Below, piece after piece: positions 1 to 8,813 of a stretch of 64,000 bases of DNA. Origin of the DNA: CANKHA01 sp034668825 (lineage in GTDB: Bacteria; Pseudomonadota; Alphaproteobacteria; Rhizobiales; Xanthobacteraceae); contig JAXDOR010000232.1 of NCBI GenBank assembly GCA_034668825.1, forward strand, positions 4,227 through 68,226, given 5' to 3'. The position numbers were made by a program, and so were the translations under genes. How positions within the stretch are numbered: position 1 is the first letter of the stretch; each line of letters opens with the position of its first letter. Under the pieces are notes generated by a model. It worked only from the letters and a program-made list of their open reading frames with translations. It was not told where the DNA came from and searched no databases.

Positions 1-1865
1 CGGTGCTGTTGATCGCAACGATGCTGCGGCTCGCCCTCAATCTCGCCTCCACCCGTCTCATTCTCGCGCATGGCCACGAGGGCACCTCCGCCGCCGGCCA
101 TGTCATCGAGGCCTTCGGCAATTTCGTGATGAGCGGCAATTTCGTCATCGGCATCATCGTATTCACGATCCTGGTGATCGTGAATTTCGTCGTCATCACC
201 AAAGGCTCCGGCCGCATCGCGGAAGTCGCCGCGCGCTTCCACCTCGACGCCCTGCCCGGCAAGCAGATGGCGATCGACGCCGATCTCTCCGCCGGCATGA
301 TCGACGAAATCGAGGCACGACGGCGGCGCAAAACGCTCGAAGATGAGGGTGGCTTCTTCGGCGCCATGGACGGCGCCTCGAAATTCGTGCGCGGCGACGC
401 CATCGCTGGGCTGCTGGTGGTCTTCATCAATGTCATTGGCGGCATGATCATCGGCATCGCCCAGCAAGGACTTTCCTTCGCGGAAGCCGCGCGCACTTAC
501 ACCGTGCTCACCGTCGGCGACGGCCTGGTGACGCAAGTCCCCGCCCTGATAGTCTCCACCGCCGCAGGCCTGCTGGTCTCCAAGGCGGGGATTTCCGGGG
601 CCGCCGACAAGGCGCTGCTGGCACAGCTATCGGGGTATCCCAAGGCGCTTGGCATGTCCGGCGCGGTGATGGTGATCATGTCGCTGCTACCCGGCATCCC
701 GATGCTGCCGTTTCTGGCGCTCGGCACCGGGGCGGGCGCGCTCGCCTTCATGTTCGACAAACGTCAGATCAAGCAAGTCGCGGCAGATGCAAAAAAGTTG
801 GAAACTGACGCGAAGACCATGCCCACCGAGGAACCGATCTCGGCCGCGCTCAAGATCGACGATCTAAAAATCGAGCTTGGCTACGCACTGCTGCCGCTGG
901 TCAATTCGCCCGACGGAACCGATCGCCTCACCGAGCAGATCAAAGCCTTGCGGCGGTCCTTGGCCGTGGAAATGGGCTTTGTCATGCCGGCTGTACGTAT
1001 CCTCGACAACGTACAGCTCGAAGCCAATTCGTACGTCATCAAGATCAAGGAAGTTGAAGCTGGCACCGGCCGCATCTGGCCCGGCCAATACATGGTCATG
1101 GATCCCGCGGGCGCCCAGGTGAACTTCCCCGGCATCCACACCACCGAGCCGACCTTCGGCTTGCCGGCGACGTGGATCGACGCGTCGCTGAAGGAGGAGG
1201 CCTCGCTCAAAAGCTTGACGGTTGTCGATGCCGCCACCGTGCTCTCGACGCATCTCACTGAATTGCTCAAGGGCAATGTGTCGGAACTATTGTCCTATTC
1301 AGAGGTGCAGAAGCTCATCAAGGATTTGTCCAAGGAGCAAAGCGACCTCGTCAAAGACATCGTGCCGGCGCAGATCACTATGTCCGGCATCCAGCGGGTG
1401 CTGCAATTGCTGCTCGGAGAGCGTGTCTCCATTCGCGATCTGCCGAGCATCCTCGAAGGCATCGCCGATGGGTTGTCCTTCACCCGCAATCCAGTGGTCC
1501 TGACGGAGCATGTGCGCGCGCGCCTGGCGCGTCAGATTTGCGCCCAGCATTCCTCTCCCGCCGGCTATTTGCCCTTGATCGCGCTTACCGCCAAATGGGA
1601 ACAAGCCTTTGCCGAATCGATCGTCGGAACCGGCGACGACCGAAGCCTAGCGATGCAGCCGTCGAAGCTGTCCGAGTTCATCACGCTGGTGCGCGAACGC
1701 TTCGAGGAGGCGGCGCGCGCCGGTGAGGCTCCCGTGCTCGTGACTTCGGGCGGCATCCGGCCCTTCGTGCGCGGTATCGTCGAACGTTTCCGCGCTCAGA
1801 CCAGCGTCTTGTCACAGGGGGAAATCCACCCGCGGGCGCGGCTGAAAACGGTGGGGAATATTTAG
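1..1865 (+). CDS. flhA: Flagellar export gate protein FlhA, 5' truncated by window edge
   Basis: FlhA is the inner-membrane ring protein of the flagellar type III export apparatus; its cytoplasmic domain docks export substrates and chaperones. The visible 620 residues hold several hydrophobic membrane segments in the first ~245 residues, with the charged conserved loop between them (VITKGSGRIAEVAARF region near residue 65 and FVRGDAIAGLL near 130). A linker and the long soluble FlhA-C domain follow, to the stop. Family members are about 690-700 residues, so roughly 70-80 N-terminal residues lie before the window. The next + strand gene is unrelated, so this is the end of a flagellar cluster; fliJ-fliI lie 6.4 kb away on the other strand. 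Confidence 0.97.
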   Translation, partial: VLLIATMLRLALNLASTRLILAHGHEGTSAAGHVIEAFGNFVMSGNFVIGIIVFTILVIVNFVVITKGSGRIAEVAARFHLDALPGKQMAIDADLSAGMIDEIEARRRRKTLEDEGGFFGAMDGASKFVRGDAIAGLLVVFINVIGGMIIGIAQQGLSFAEAARTYTVLTVGDGLVTQVPALIVSTAAGLLVSKAGISGAADKALLAQLSGYPKALGMSGAVMVIMSLLPGIPMLPFLALGTGAGALAFMFDKRQIKQVAADAKKLETDAKTMPTEEPISAALKIDDLKIELGYALLPLVNSPDGTDRLTEQIKALRRSLAVEMGFVMPAVRILDNVQLEANSYVIKIKEVEAGTGRIWPGQYMVMDPAGAQVNFPGIHTTEPTFGLPATWIDASLKEEASLKSLTVVDAATVLSTHLTELLKGNVSELLSYSEVQKLIKDLSKEQSDLVKDIVPAQITMSGIQRVLQLLLGERVSIRDLPSILEGIADGLSFTRNPVVLTEHVRARLARQICAQHSSPAGYLPLIALTAKWEQAFAESIVGTGDDRSLAMQPSKLSEFITLVRERFEEAARAGEAPVLVTSGGIRPFVRGIVERFRAQTSVLSQGEIHPRARLKTVGNI

Positions 1866-1871
1866 CTTCAA

Positions 1872-1941
1872 CGTCATGCGCGGCTTGACCCGCGCATCCG
1901 TTTGCAAAAAGATAATTGCTGGGTCTAGCCCGGCAATGACG
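1872..1941. repeat. Intergenic palindromic repeat (GTCAT...ATGAC type)
   Basis: Between flhA and the next gene an imperfect palindrome has outer arms CGTCAT and ATGACG. Inside is a perfect hairpin (ATGCGCGG, 6-nt loop, CCGCGCAT at 1876-1897) and a second one around GCTGGG-tcta-GCCCGGC. Similar GTCAT/ATGAC palindromes recur at 22,522 and 22,999. Such elements are common between genes in Bradyrhizobium-like genomes; it may also stop transcription after flhA. Confidence 0.6.
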
Positions 1942-1960
1942 AGGCAGTTGCTGTCTCCAA

Positions 1961-2626
1961 ATGAAAATATTTTTCGACGTGGACGGAGTCGTCATCGACG
2001 GTTGGCATGCCAAACCGGAACGCCGCAAGCGATGGGACGCGACCATCGAGCAGGATTTTGGAATTGACCTGGAGGCGTTTCAGAAAAAATTCTTTGCGTC
2101 ACCTGCCGGAAAATTCCCTTCGGTCATGCATGGATGTGTCGCTGGCGAATACGATCTGAAGGAAGCCTTGACGGCCCTACTCCCGACGGTTGGGTATGAC
2201 GGGTCCGTCGACGTGTTTGTTCGGTACTGGTGCGAGAAAGACTCCAACGTCAACCGCGGTGTCTTGGAAGCGGTGAAGCATCTGGCCGGACACCCTCATG
2301 TGGAGCTCTATTTGCTAACCGGGCAAGAACATTACCGGGCCGCCTATCTGTGGAAAGAACTAAAGTTCAGAGAATATTTCAACGATATCCTCTACAGCGC
2401 CAAGCTCGGCCATCTCAAAAACACGCGCGAATTTTTCGATCATGTGAATTCGACACTTGGTATCACTGCCCTCGAGCGACCGCTCTTTTTCGATGATCAG
2501 GAAGAGGTCGTTAGTCTAGCTCGCAAAGCAGGATGGGACGCTTGCGTCTTCGATACCGTCGAAGACGTGCGGACGCATCCGCGACTACGAAGCCTGTTGG
2601 ATGATCTCGGTGACCACCACACATAG
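1961..2626 (+). CDS. HAD-superfamily hydrolase-like protein
   Basis: A 221-residue soluble protein. The N-terminal FFDVDGVVIDGW carries the DxDG nucleophile motif of HAD phosphatases (Asp6 and Asp8 in MKIFFDVDG). The segment YLLTGQEHYRAAYL near residue 120 matches motif II (Thr in LLTG). FFDDQEEVVSLARKAGWDACVF near 175-195 matches motif IV with the acidic pair that binds Mg2+. A single-domain hydrolase of the YihX/epoxide-hydrolase-like group is the nearest guess; the substrate is unknown. Its last codons overlap the start of the broken acetyltransferase downstream. Confidence 0.8.
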   Translation: MKIFFDVDGVVIDGWHAKPERRKRWDATIEQDFGIDLEAFQKKFFASPAGKFPSVMHGCVAGEYDLKEALTALLPTVGYDGSVDVFVRYWCEKDSNVNRGVLEAVKHLAGHPHVELYLLTGQEHYRAAYLWKELKFREYFNDILYSAKLGHLKNTREFFDHVNSTLGITALERPLFFDDQEEVVSLARKAGWDACVFDTVEDVRTHPRLRSLLDDLGDHHT

Positions 2627-3056
2627 GCCAGCCGCCCCTGAGGATGCGACGCAGTTATTTAAGCTGCGGCGAAAATCCATTATTGGCCTCGCGCCAAAGG
2701 AATGTCTGTTTCGCAAGCGGAAACCTGGGCAGAGAATCTCACGCTCCCTGGAATGGAGCGAAAGATTCGCGAGATGGAAATATGGGTTGCCGAGCTAAAT
2801 GGACAGGTGGTGGGCTGGGGCGCAATTCACCGGAGATCGATTGGAGGGATTGTATACGGACCCTGACTTTGCTGGCCGGGGAATTGGGACAGGGTTGCTA
2901 ACCAAAATCGAGGACTTGATGCGACGGCGAGATATTCGAACAATACGTGCGGACGCAAGTTTGAATGCCGAGGGATTTTATCTTCACCGTGGTTATGAAC
3001 CGGCTGGACATGGCCTTTCCGGAGCGTCGCGACCGCTCGCGAAGCGGCTGGCCTAG
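2601..3056 (+). pseudogene. GNAT acetyltransferase broken by two frameshifts
   Basis: Read as one gene, the sequence changes frame twice. It begins in the frame of 2601 (RPAAPEDATQLFKLRRKSI), needs a one-base correction near 2700 to continue as SVSQAETWAENLTLPGMER, and returns to the first frame near 2830 to give GDRLEGLYTDPDFAGRGIG and the helix after it. The joined product is a typical ~150-residue GNAT N-acetyltransferase: RGIGTGLL is the acetyl-CoA loop and FYLHRGYEP the C-terminal strand. The two shifts compensate each other, so either the gene recently decayed or the assembly has indel errors here. Confidence 0.8.
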
Positions 3057-3279
3057 GAGAGCATACGTCGGTCCTAGGCGGGTGGCGAGTACCGAGGGTC
3101 CCAAATCCTTAACCAGGCTCTTCGTGCGGGGATATTGTCGAGCGTTCGCAACGCTCCTCCAAAAAATCAAGGATACGTGAACGGGCGGATGAAACTTTGC
3201 CCGCCCGGCCACGTTACTTACCCGACATAGCCGCCGGCCTTCCGGCCGGACGAATAACCCGGGTCACCGGGAGGGTTGG

Positions 3280-3516
3280 ATGAATCACTCGATGTACGGC
3301 GCCGACCGCGTTACACACTTGAAAATCGTTGTGCTCGCTCTGATCGGAGCAACGTTGGTGGCAGGTGTTGGTATTGCCGCCCGCGGCACATCCGATGAAA
3401 CAGCGTTGAACGCCCGCTACCAACCTGAAGGCCGCGTGGCCCAGGGAAGTGGCCCAATCGTCAGAGCTGGGCAGCTAGTTGTGCTGAGTACCCGGGAAAC
3501 TACCACGATCCGTTGA
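3280..3516 (+). CDS. Small single-pass membrane protein, conserved in Bradyrhizobium relatives
   Basis: A 78-residue protein with a charged start (MNHSMYGADRVTHLK) and one hydrophobic segment (residues ~16-34, IVVLALIGATLVAGVGIAA), followed by a polar tail. I recall short MNHSMY... proteins as recurrent unnamed proteins of Nitrobacteraceae; no function is known to me. The ATG follows GGGAGGG. A CCCGG-gtca-CCGGG stem-loop lies immediately upstream of that ribosome binding site. A strong terminator follows at 3539. Confidence 0.65.
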   Translation: MNHSMYGADRVTHLKIVVLALIGATLVAGVGIAARGTSDETALNARYQPEGRVAQGSGPIVRAGQLVVLSTRETTTIR

Positions 3517-3538
3517 TAGATCCCGTTCGAGAGTTCCT

Positions 3539-3569
3539 TCGCGCGCTCTTTTGGGCGCGCGATTTTTTT
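3539..3569 (+). terminator. Rho-independent terminator
   Basis: TCGCGCGC (3539-3546), an 8-nt loop and GCGCGCGA (3555-3562) are followed by seven T (3563-3569). It ends the small + strand gene and lies against the stop codon of the convergent anti-sigma gene. Confidence 0.85.
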
Positions 3570-4404
3570 ATGGAATAGCCGGCGGCGTCGCTTCCACCAG
3601 CTTGCCGGTGAATAGCACCGGCCCTGTCGGCGAGCCGGTCGGCGAACCGCCTTCGGGCTCAAGCGATACGGCGTAGGTCGCGGAGTTAACAGTGTCCGGG
3701 TCGTAGGCGGCCAGCAGCGAGCGTTGCGTGAACTCCCCGGTTTCGACCACACCGAGGGACCGCGGTGCGGGATATCGATCCGATACCAGCCACAATTCAT
3801 AGCTCTTGCCCGACTCCTGTTCCGCCGTCACCCGCCGCATGGTCAGCGTGCGGCTTTTGGTATCAACGGTGAGCAGAAACGCCGGGCCGCTGGCATCCTT
3901 TTGCAACACCGCAACCAGCCGCGCGGGTTGCGTTTCCTTCACCACTTCGACGACGCGCACCGGCGGACGCAAGGGTCGCGGCAGCAACTCCGGTGAAAAC
4001 TCCCAAGCCGCCACGAACAACATCATCGCCGCCGCCAGTGCGCTCGTCGCAGCGGCGATCCCGCGCCATCGGCCCACCCGCCGAAAGAGGTAAACGACAT
4101 TAGAGTGCGGGGTTTCGCTGGTTGGCTTCGCCGCAGGCGCCGGTTCCACCTTGGGCAAGCGGATTTCGCCGCTCGGCTCAAATCCGCCGATACCTTCCCT
4201 GATACGTTGCCAGACGTGCGGCGACGGCTCGACTGGATCCACCATGACATTGAGTTCACCGAGCCGGCGTTCCCAGGAATGGACCACGGCGGCAAAACCG
4301 ACATCGGCCTCCATCCGCGCTTGCGCTTGCGCGCGCTCGTCGGCGTCCAGCGTGCCGAGCGCATATTCCGCAGCCAGCGCTTCGTTATCTTCGTCCTGGA
4401 TCAT
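3568..4404 (-). CDS. Anti-sigma factor, RskA type
   Basis: A 278-residue membrane anti-sigma factor. The N-terminus (MIQDEDNEALAAEYALGTLDADER) is the zinc-less anti-sigma helix bundle that holds the cognate ECF sigma factor at the membrane. One hydrophobic segment (IAAATSALAAAMMLFVAAW, about residues 115-135) precedes a ~140-residue periplasmic RskA C-terminal domain with the YELWLVSD and SLGVVETGEF patterns. The start was taken at 4404 because its ATG overlaps the sigma stop as ATGA, the usual coupling for such pairs; a longer in-frame start at 4449 would lie inside the sigma gene. Release probably requires regulated proteolysis, as for RskA relatives. Confidence 0.88.
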   Translation of the reverse strand: MIQDEDNEALAAEYALGTLDADERAQAQARMEADVGFAAVVHSWERRLGELNVMVDPVEPSPHVWQRIREGIGGFEPSGEIRLPKVEPAPAAKPTSETPHSNVVYLFRRVGRWRGIAAATSALAAAMMLFVAAWEFSPELLPRPLRPPVRVVEVVKETQPARLVAVLQKDASGPAFLLTVDTKSRTLTMRRVTAEQESGKSYELWLVSDRYPAPRSLGVVETGEFTQRSLLAAYDPDTVNSATYAVSLEPEGGSPTGSPTGPVLFTGKLVEATPPAIP

Positions 4405-5024
4405 GAGCCGAGGCACTCCCGGATCTCCATGAGACTGCGCCGCAGCCAAGTCTTGATCGTATTCACCGGCTTATCGAGCTTGACCGCCAATTGCTCGCGG
4501 CTCCACCCATCATAGTAAGCCAAGAGCACGAGACGTTGCCGTTCAGCATCCAGCCTGCCGATGCAGGCAAGCAGGCGGGTAAGCTCTTCGGTAAGCTCAC
4601 GCCGAGCCAACGGATTGGGGCTTTCAGCGGCGACGTCCATCGCTTCCGGCTCCTCCTCGATCGAGGCTTCGGTCCTCCGCCGCACCAGGTCGATAGCCCG
4701 GTTGCGGGCGATCGCCACCATCCAGGTTATCGGCGTCGATAGCCGCGGGTCGAATTGCCCGGCATTGCGCCAGACCTTGAGATAAGTCTCCTGGATGACC
4801 TCGTCGGCGAGATCATGTCGCCGTAAAATACGCAGCACCACCCCGAATAGTTTCGCCCGGGTGGCGGCATAAAGCTGCTCGAAAGCGGCTTGGTCGCCCT
4901 TGGCGACAGCGGCTAGGAGCCACACCAGCTCCGCGGTGGTCAGCATGGGAACGCCCTCAGCTGCCTTTTCATAGCGGGCAAAACCGGTGGGCGCCACCGC
5001 AAGCCCGGCCACCGCTTCTGACAA
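4401..5024 (-). CDS. ECF-family RNA polymerase sigma factor
   Basis: A 207-residue sigma-70 group 4 factor. Region 2 runs through QAAFEQLYAATRAKLFGVVLRI and DLADEVIQETYLKVW (residues ~40-85). Region 4 is the helix-turn-helix LAYYDGWSREQLAVKLDKP and NTIKTWLRRSL near the C-terminus. Coupling to an RskA-type anti-sigma places it with SigK-like factors. An internal ATG at 4946 would remove 26 poorly conserved residues and may be the real start. The divergent exported protein at 5098 is a plausible target gene, by position only. Confidence 0.9.
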   Translation of the reverse strand: MSEAVAGLAVAPTGFARYEKAAEGVPMLTTAELVWLLAAVAKGDQAAFEQLYAATRAKLFGVVLRILRRHDLADEVIQETYLKVWRNAGQFDPRLSTPITWMVAIARNRAIDLVRRRTEASIEEEPEAMDVAAESPNPLARRELTEELTRLLACIGRLDAERQRLVLLAYYDGWSREQLAVKLDKPVNTIKTWLRRSLMEIRECLGS

Positions 5025-5097
5025 CCTTGTGGAGAGGGGTGCGAAAGCGCAATCTTAGGCGTTGGCTGAGGCCAATCAAGTTTGGCTGGGGGGCAGA

Positions 5098-5715
5098 ATG
5101 AAGTTGGCAAAGAAGATCCGGTGCGGCGTCGCCGCCGGGGTTCTCGCGGCGACTTCAACGGCCACCGGGGCTGCACCGCTGTTGATTGCCGAAGTCGGCG
5201 CGCCCGCGGTGAATTGCGTGTTCAGAACAAATTGCATCCTTCCGGTCACCGACAGTATCGGTCCTATTCTTCTCAACACCGGTCTTGGCACGGCGCGCCT
5301 GCAGTCTCGCACCTTCACCGGCACCGCCGGGACTCCGGGAGCGGGAAAGACAGGCTATCTCTACCGCGTCGACATGACGAAACTCTCCGCAGGCGCGGAA
5401 TGCATAGCGGGATTGACCATCAACTTCGGCCCGGTGACGAAGCTGCCCTACAAAAACGGCCAGCTCTCCGACATATTCGTAATCACCGCCGGCGGCCTTG
5501 GTACCATCGGCCCTAAATCGGCGGACCAGTTTGGCAACATCATCGTGTTCAACTTCAGCCCGCAACTGTGCGTGGGCACTGTCGCGAGCAACGCCAACAC
5601 CACGTTCTTTTTCGGGCTTGCGTCGGCCACAGGGCCGGTGGCGGCAAAAGCCCATCTCTTCGGTACCGGTACGCCGCCTATTATCGAAGTGGACGCGCGA
5701 GCGCCGACGCACTGA
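5098..5715 (+). CDS. Exported protein of unknown function
   Basis: A 205-residue protein with a clear signal peptide (MKLAKKIRCGVAAGVLAATS, cleavage expected after ATG-A near residue 25). The mature part is rich in Gly, Thr and Asn and has cysteine pairs (NCVFRTNCILPV, AECIAG, QLCVG), suggesting a beta-rich periplasmic or secreted protein with disulfides. The start at 5098 was chosen because GGGGGG lies 5 nt upstream; longer frames add only unconserved sequence. It is divergent from the sigma/anti-sigma pair and may be under its control. No family was recognised. Confidence 0.65.
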   Translation: MKLAKKIRCGVAAGVLAATSTATGAAPLLIAEVGAPAVNCVFRTNCILPVTDSIGPILLNTGLGTARLQSRTFTGTAGTPGAGKTGYLYRVDMTKLSAGAECIAGLTINFGPVTKLPYKNGQLSDIFVITAGGLGTIGPKSADQFGNIIVFNFSPQLCVGTVASNANTTFFFGLASATGPVAAKAHLFGTGTPPIIEVDARAPTH

Positions 5716-5848
5716 GCTGCTCGCCTCTATGTATAATGCGGCCTGCTCGAGCACCACTCTCAGCACGGCGGAGATTGACGCCGTTCTCCAGCCTTTTCCC
5801 CAGGCTCCGTGTATGGGATAAGTCGACTAAACCTTCAGGGGATCAGGA

Positions 5849-6748
5849 ATGAATGGCCTCACCACCAACGGCATCGTCCGCCTTGTTCTAATTACGAGTT
5901 TTGTCGTGGCGTTCCTCGTGGGAACGACAGGATTCTACTACATCTTGCACGAGCGCGCGGTGCGACAAACAGCCCTCGAAGCCGGCCGGCTGCTGACGAC
6001 CGCCACGGCGATCCGAGCCTACACCAGCGCGCATGTCAGCCCGGATATACAGCGGCTTCCGCCCGACAAGTTCTACGAGGAGACCGTTCCGGCTTTCGCG
6101 ACCCGTACCGTTTACGAGAAGGTGCAGGAAACCTACCCCGGCTATAGCTACCGCGAGCCGGTTCTCAACCCCACGAATCCCAGTAATCGCCCCACCCCGA
6201 TTGAAGTCGAGCTAATCAATCGGTTCCGGGCTGACCCGAAGCTGAAGGAGGTCCAAGGCGTTCGCGACGACGACAATGGCACCTTTTACTACCTCGCCAG
6301 GCCGATCACGATTACCGATGATGCCTGCCTCGTCTGCCACGATACACCGGCGCGGGCGCCGCCGGCCCTCATTGCCAAATACGGGCCGGTCAACGGCTTC
6401 GGCTGGCACATCAACGAAACGGTCGGGATTCAATCGTTGACTGTGCCGGCGGCGCAGGAACTCAGGCAGACCGGCGAGATCGCCATGATTCTCGCAGGCG
6501 GTTTGCTGATCTTGTTCGCGCTCACTTATTTCGCGCTCACCGTACCGCTCGACTTTCTTCTCGTGCGGCCTCTCCGTGCGCTCGCTCAGGCCGCGGAAGC
6601 GGTGAGTACGTCGAGCGACACCCGCGTGGCTATGCCGGAGTCGGGAGCTGAGGAAATCCGCAGCATCGCCACTGCGATTGAGCGGCTTCGCGTGAGCCTT
6701 TCCAAATCGCTCAACCGCCTTTCCAACGTCGAGCGTCCGACGTCGTAG
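5849..6748 (+). CDS. DUF3365-type haem-binding membrane sensor with HAMP domain
   Basis: A 299-residue protein. TM1 (residues ~8-30) is followed by a ~180-residue periplasmic domain of the Tll0287/DUF3365 type, which carries a c-type haem motif Cys160-x-x-Cys163-His164 (ACLVCHDTP). TM2 (~210-235) and a HAMP-like segment (VRPLRALAQAAEAV) follow, and the protein then ends. Such domains sense redox state or gases in chemoreceptors and kinases. Here no kinase, cyclase or methyl-accepting domain follows, so the output must lie in a partner. The MscS-type channel gene starts only 16 bp downstream, so a joint operon is likely. Confidence 0.82.
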   Translation: MNGLTTNGIVRLVLITSFVVAFLVGTTGFYYILHERAVRQTALEAGRLLTTATAIRAYTSAHVSPDIQRLPPDKFYEETVPAFATRTVYEKVQETYPGYSYREPVLNPTNPSNRPTPIEVELINRFRADPKLKEVQGVRDDDNGTFYYLARPITITDDACLVCHDTPARAPPALIAKYGPVNGFGWHINETVGIQSLTVPAAQELRQTGEIAMILAGGLLILFALTYFALTVPLDFLLVRPLRALAQAAEAVSTSSDTRVAMPESGAEEIRSIATAIERLRVSLSKSLNRLSNVERPTS

Positions 6749-6764
6749 AGCGAAAGGCGAACCG

Positions 6765-8246
6765 ATGTGGCAAGTTCTCACCCTTGTGCTGCTGGCGGCC
6801 ATCACCGGCCTGCTCTGGCTGTCCTACCAGCTCGCGTCGGAATTCAGCCTTTTCGCGTCGACCGCTATTCCGGCTGTGCTTCATGTCGCGGCGGCTACGG
6901 CGACAGCTAGTCTTTTCGTCATTGCCGTCGGACAGCTGATCCTGCGCGCCGGCTTTGCCGCTTATATGCAAGTGGAGCCGACCGGGCTGCAGCGCGGCCT
7001 GGTGCTCAGCTTGCTGACTTTCGCCGCCGTTGCCGCTGTTCTCGCAAATTTCGGGTTGGACCTTTCTACGATTCTCACCACGTCGGCGCTTGTGACCGCG
7101 CTGATCGGATTGAGTATTCAGCCGACGCTGAGCAGCCTGATGTCTGGGCTTACGATTGACCGGGCACTCAAGGTCGGGGATGGCGTGCTGATCAACGGCG
7201 AGGCTATGGAAGTTGCCTCGTTGAATTGGCGAGCCGTGGTTGGCCGTATGCCCGATGGCAGGAAGTTGATCATTCCGAACTCGAAGCTTGCCGACGGCAC
7301 GCTCGAAGTCCTCTCGCGCACTCAGCCTACACGCATCGAAGTGACGATCAACGTCAATGCTACTATCGCGCCTCATCAGACCAGCAAAATCGTCGGTCAG
7401 ATTCTCGCCGATATGGAAGAGGGCGATCTGACGCAGCCGGTGGTCCTTACTGCGACGGAGGCGGGCACGTCCGCCAGCGTCGCTCCATATCGCGTCACAT
7501 TCTGGGTCTTGCACTTTTCGCAACGTGACACGGCAAAGGGGAATTTCCTCCGCCGTGTTTGGTACACTTTTCAGCGTGAAAACTTGGCCGAATGGGCCAA
7601 TACGGCAGATTCCAAACGGCACGATCTCGACGCGCTGGCCGCGGTCCGAAAGGCGCTGAAAAGCGCGGGATTAGCGCCCGCAGATTCTGGAGGCTTGGAG
7701 GCAACCGCCAAAAACATCGCCGAGACAGGTGAGATGCTCTCCTATGGAGATGGAGAGCGGATCATTCTGCCGAAACGCCTCGCGGGCCTTCATTGTATAT
7801 TGGTCAGCGGGACCCTGGCAGATGCGCTTTCACCGGCAGATATCGCAACGCCTGTTCCAACGTCGCGCCTTGCGGGCAGCAGCCGGCAAGCTTGGATCAA
7901 ACGCATTGAGCGGCTGCTTGCGTTGCGCATCGGCCCTTACGCCGAGCATGCAGCCAGGGCCGCGGCAAGCCATCGCCTACCTATCGCCGAGGTTTGCGAG
8001 TTAGTCGCGAAAGAGATCGACGATCCGGCGGAGCGGGAAGCGTTTGTGCGCGAGGTGAACCCGCCAGCGGAGCGAACGCATCAACCGGGTCTGTTCTTTC
8101 GCTCCCGATACGATGAGTTGGGCCGGCTATGGTCCGATCCGCCACTGCGTGCCGTCGATCACGCGGTCATCGTAGCAGTGCCCGCAAATCTGCTGGAGCG
8201 TGACATCCCGCCCGCCAGGAAGCCGGCGCGCGCCAAAGTCTCTTAG
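6765..8246 (+). CDS. MscS-family mechanosensitive channel with long C-terminal domain
   Basis: A 493-residue membrane protein. Three hydrophobic segments occupy roughly residues 1-110. The pore-lining helix and beta domain follow (TSALVTALIGLSIQPTLSS, KVGDGVLINGEAMEVASLNWR, GRKLIIPNSKLADGTLEVL), the MscS signature in which LIIPNSKLAD is most typical. After ~290 the sequence adds about 200 residues of soluble domain without an identified family. MscS channels open on membrane tension; fusions often confer ligand control. Its tight spacing to the haem-binding HAMP protein upstream suggests redox or gas input, which is inference. Confidence 0.85.
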   Translation: MWQVLTLVLLAAITGLLWLSYQLASEFSLFASTAIPAVLHVAAATATASLFVIAVGQLILRAGFAAYMQVEPTGLQRGLVLSLLTFAAVAAVLANFGLDLSTILTTSALVTALIGLSIQPTLSSLMSGLTIDRALKVGDGVLINGEAMEVASLNWRAVVGRMPDGRKLIIPNSKLADGTLEVLSRTQPTRIEVTINVNATIAPHQTSKIVGQILADMEEGDLTQPVVLTATEAGTSASVAPYRVTFWVLHFSQRDTAKGNFLRRVWYTFQRENLAEWANTADSKRHDLDALAAVRKALKSAGLAPADSGGLEATAKNIAETGEMLSYGDGERIILPKRLAGLHCILVSGTLADALSPADIATPVPTSRLAGSSRQAWIKRIERLLALRIGPYAEHAARAAASHRLPIAEVCELVAKEIDDPAEREAFVREVNPPAERTHQPGLFFRSRYDELGRLWSDPPLRAVDHAVIVAVPANLLERDIPPARKPARAKVS

Positions 8247-8293
8247 GACTCGGCCGAATAGCCGTTGCATTTCTAGTTGAAAGAGACAGGCGA

Positions 8294-8713
8294 TTAAATC
8301 GGGGCGATGGCGCGTGCCTGCATTAGCCCGATTGCGTCCAACTCGGCTTGCTCCTGCGCATCCTCGGCGGCGCGCTCGCGCATCTGATCACGTTCGTCGA
8401 GCAGCTCGACTTTCTTTAACTCCTCGAATGCCTCCGCGAGTGATTCCTTGGCGGTATCGAGCTGAACCTTCAGTTCGTCCGCGGAACGCTTGATGTTCTC
8501 GCGGCGCTGGATCGCCGCCTTGGCGTAGGTCGGATAGGCGAAATGGGCGGGATCGTGGATGCCGGCGCGCTCCTGCTCAAGGCGGATCTCGCGTTCCAGA
8601 TCGCCGGCCATGCGATCGAAATCTGCGATCATGCTCTCGATCTGTGCGAGCTTACGGCGCCTCTCGTCGACCTGAAACTTCTTCAGGCGAATAAGCGTGT
8701 CACGTGACTTCAT
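8294..8713 (-). CDS. fliJ: Flagellar export chaperone FliJ
   Basis: A 139-residue, almost wholly helical, charged protein (MKSRDTLIRLKKFQVDERRR start), the two-helix coiled coil of FliJ. FliJ inserts in the FliI hexamer like the gamma stalk of F1-ATPase and links the ATPase to FlhA. The start pattern RLKKFQVDE...KLAQIE is typical for alphaproteobacterial FliJ. It is the second gene of the fliI-fliJ operon, 100 bp after fliI. Convergent with the MscS gene. Confidence 0.9.
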   Translation of the reverse strand: MKSRDTLIRLKKFQVDERRRKLAQIESMIADFDRMAGDLEREIRLEQERAGIHDPAHFAYPTYAKAAIQRRENIKRSADELKVQLDTAKESLAEAFEELKKVELLDERDQMRERAAEDAQEQAELDAIGLMQARAIAPI

Positions 8714-8813
8714 CGACTCTTACTCCCCCGAAGTCGAAACCTGGCGCCGGGGCTACTACCCACACGCCACGGGCCGCTCAACAGCAACCGGTAGCCATTG
8801 TGGCGCGATAACG

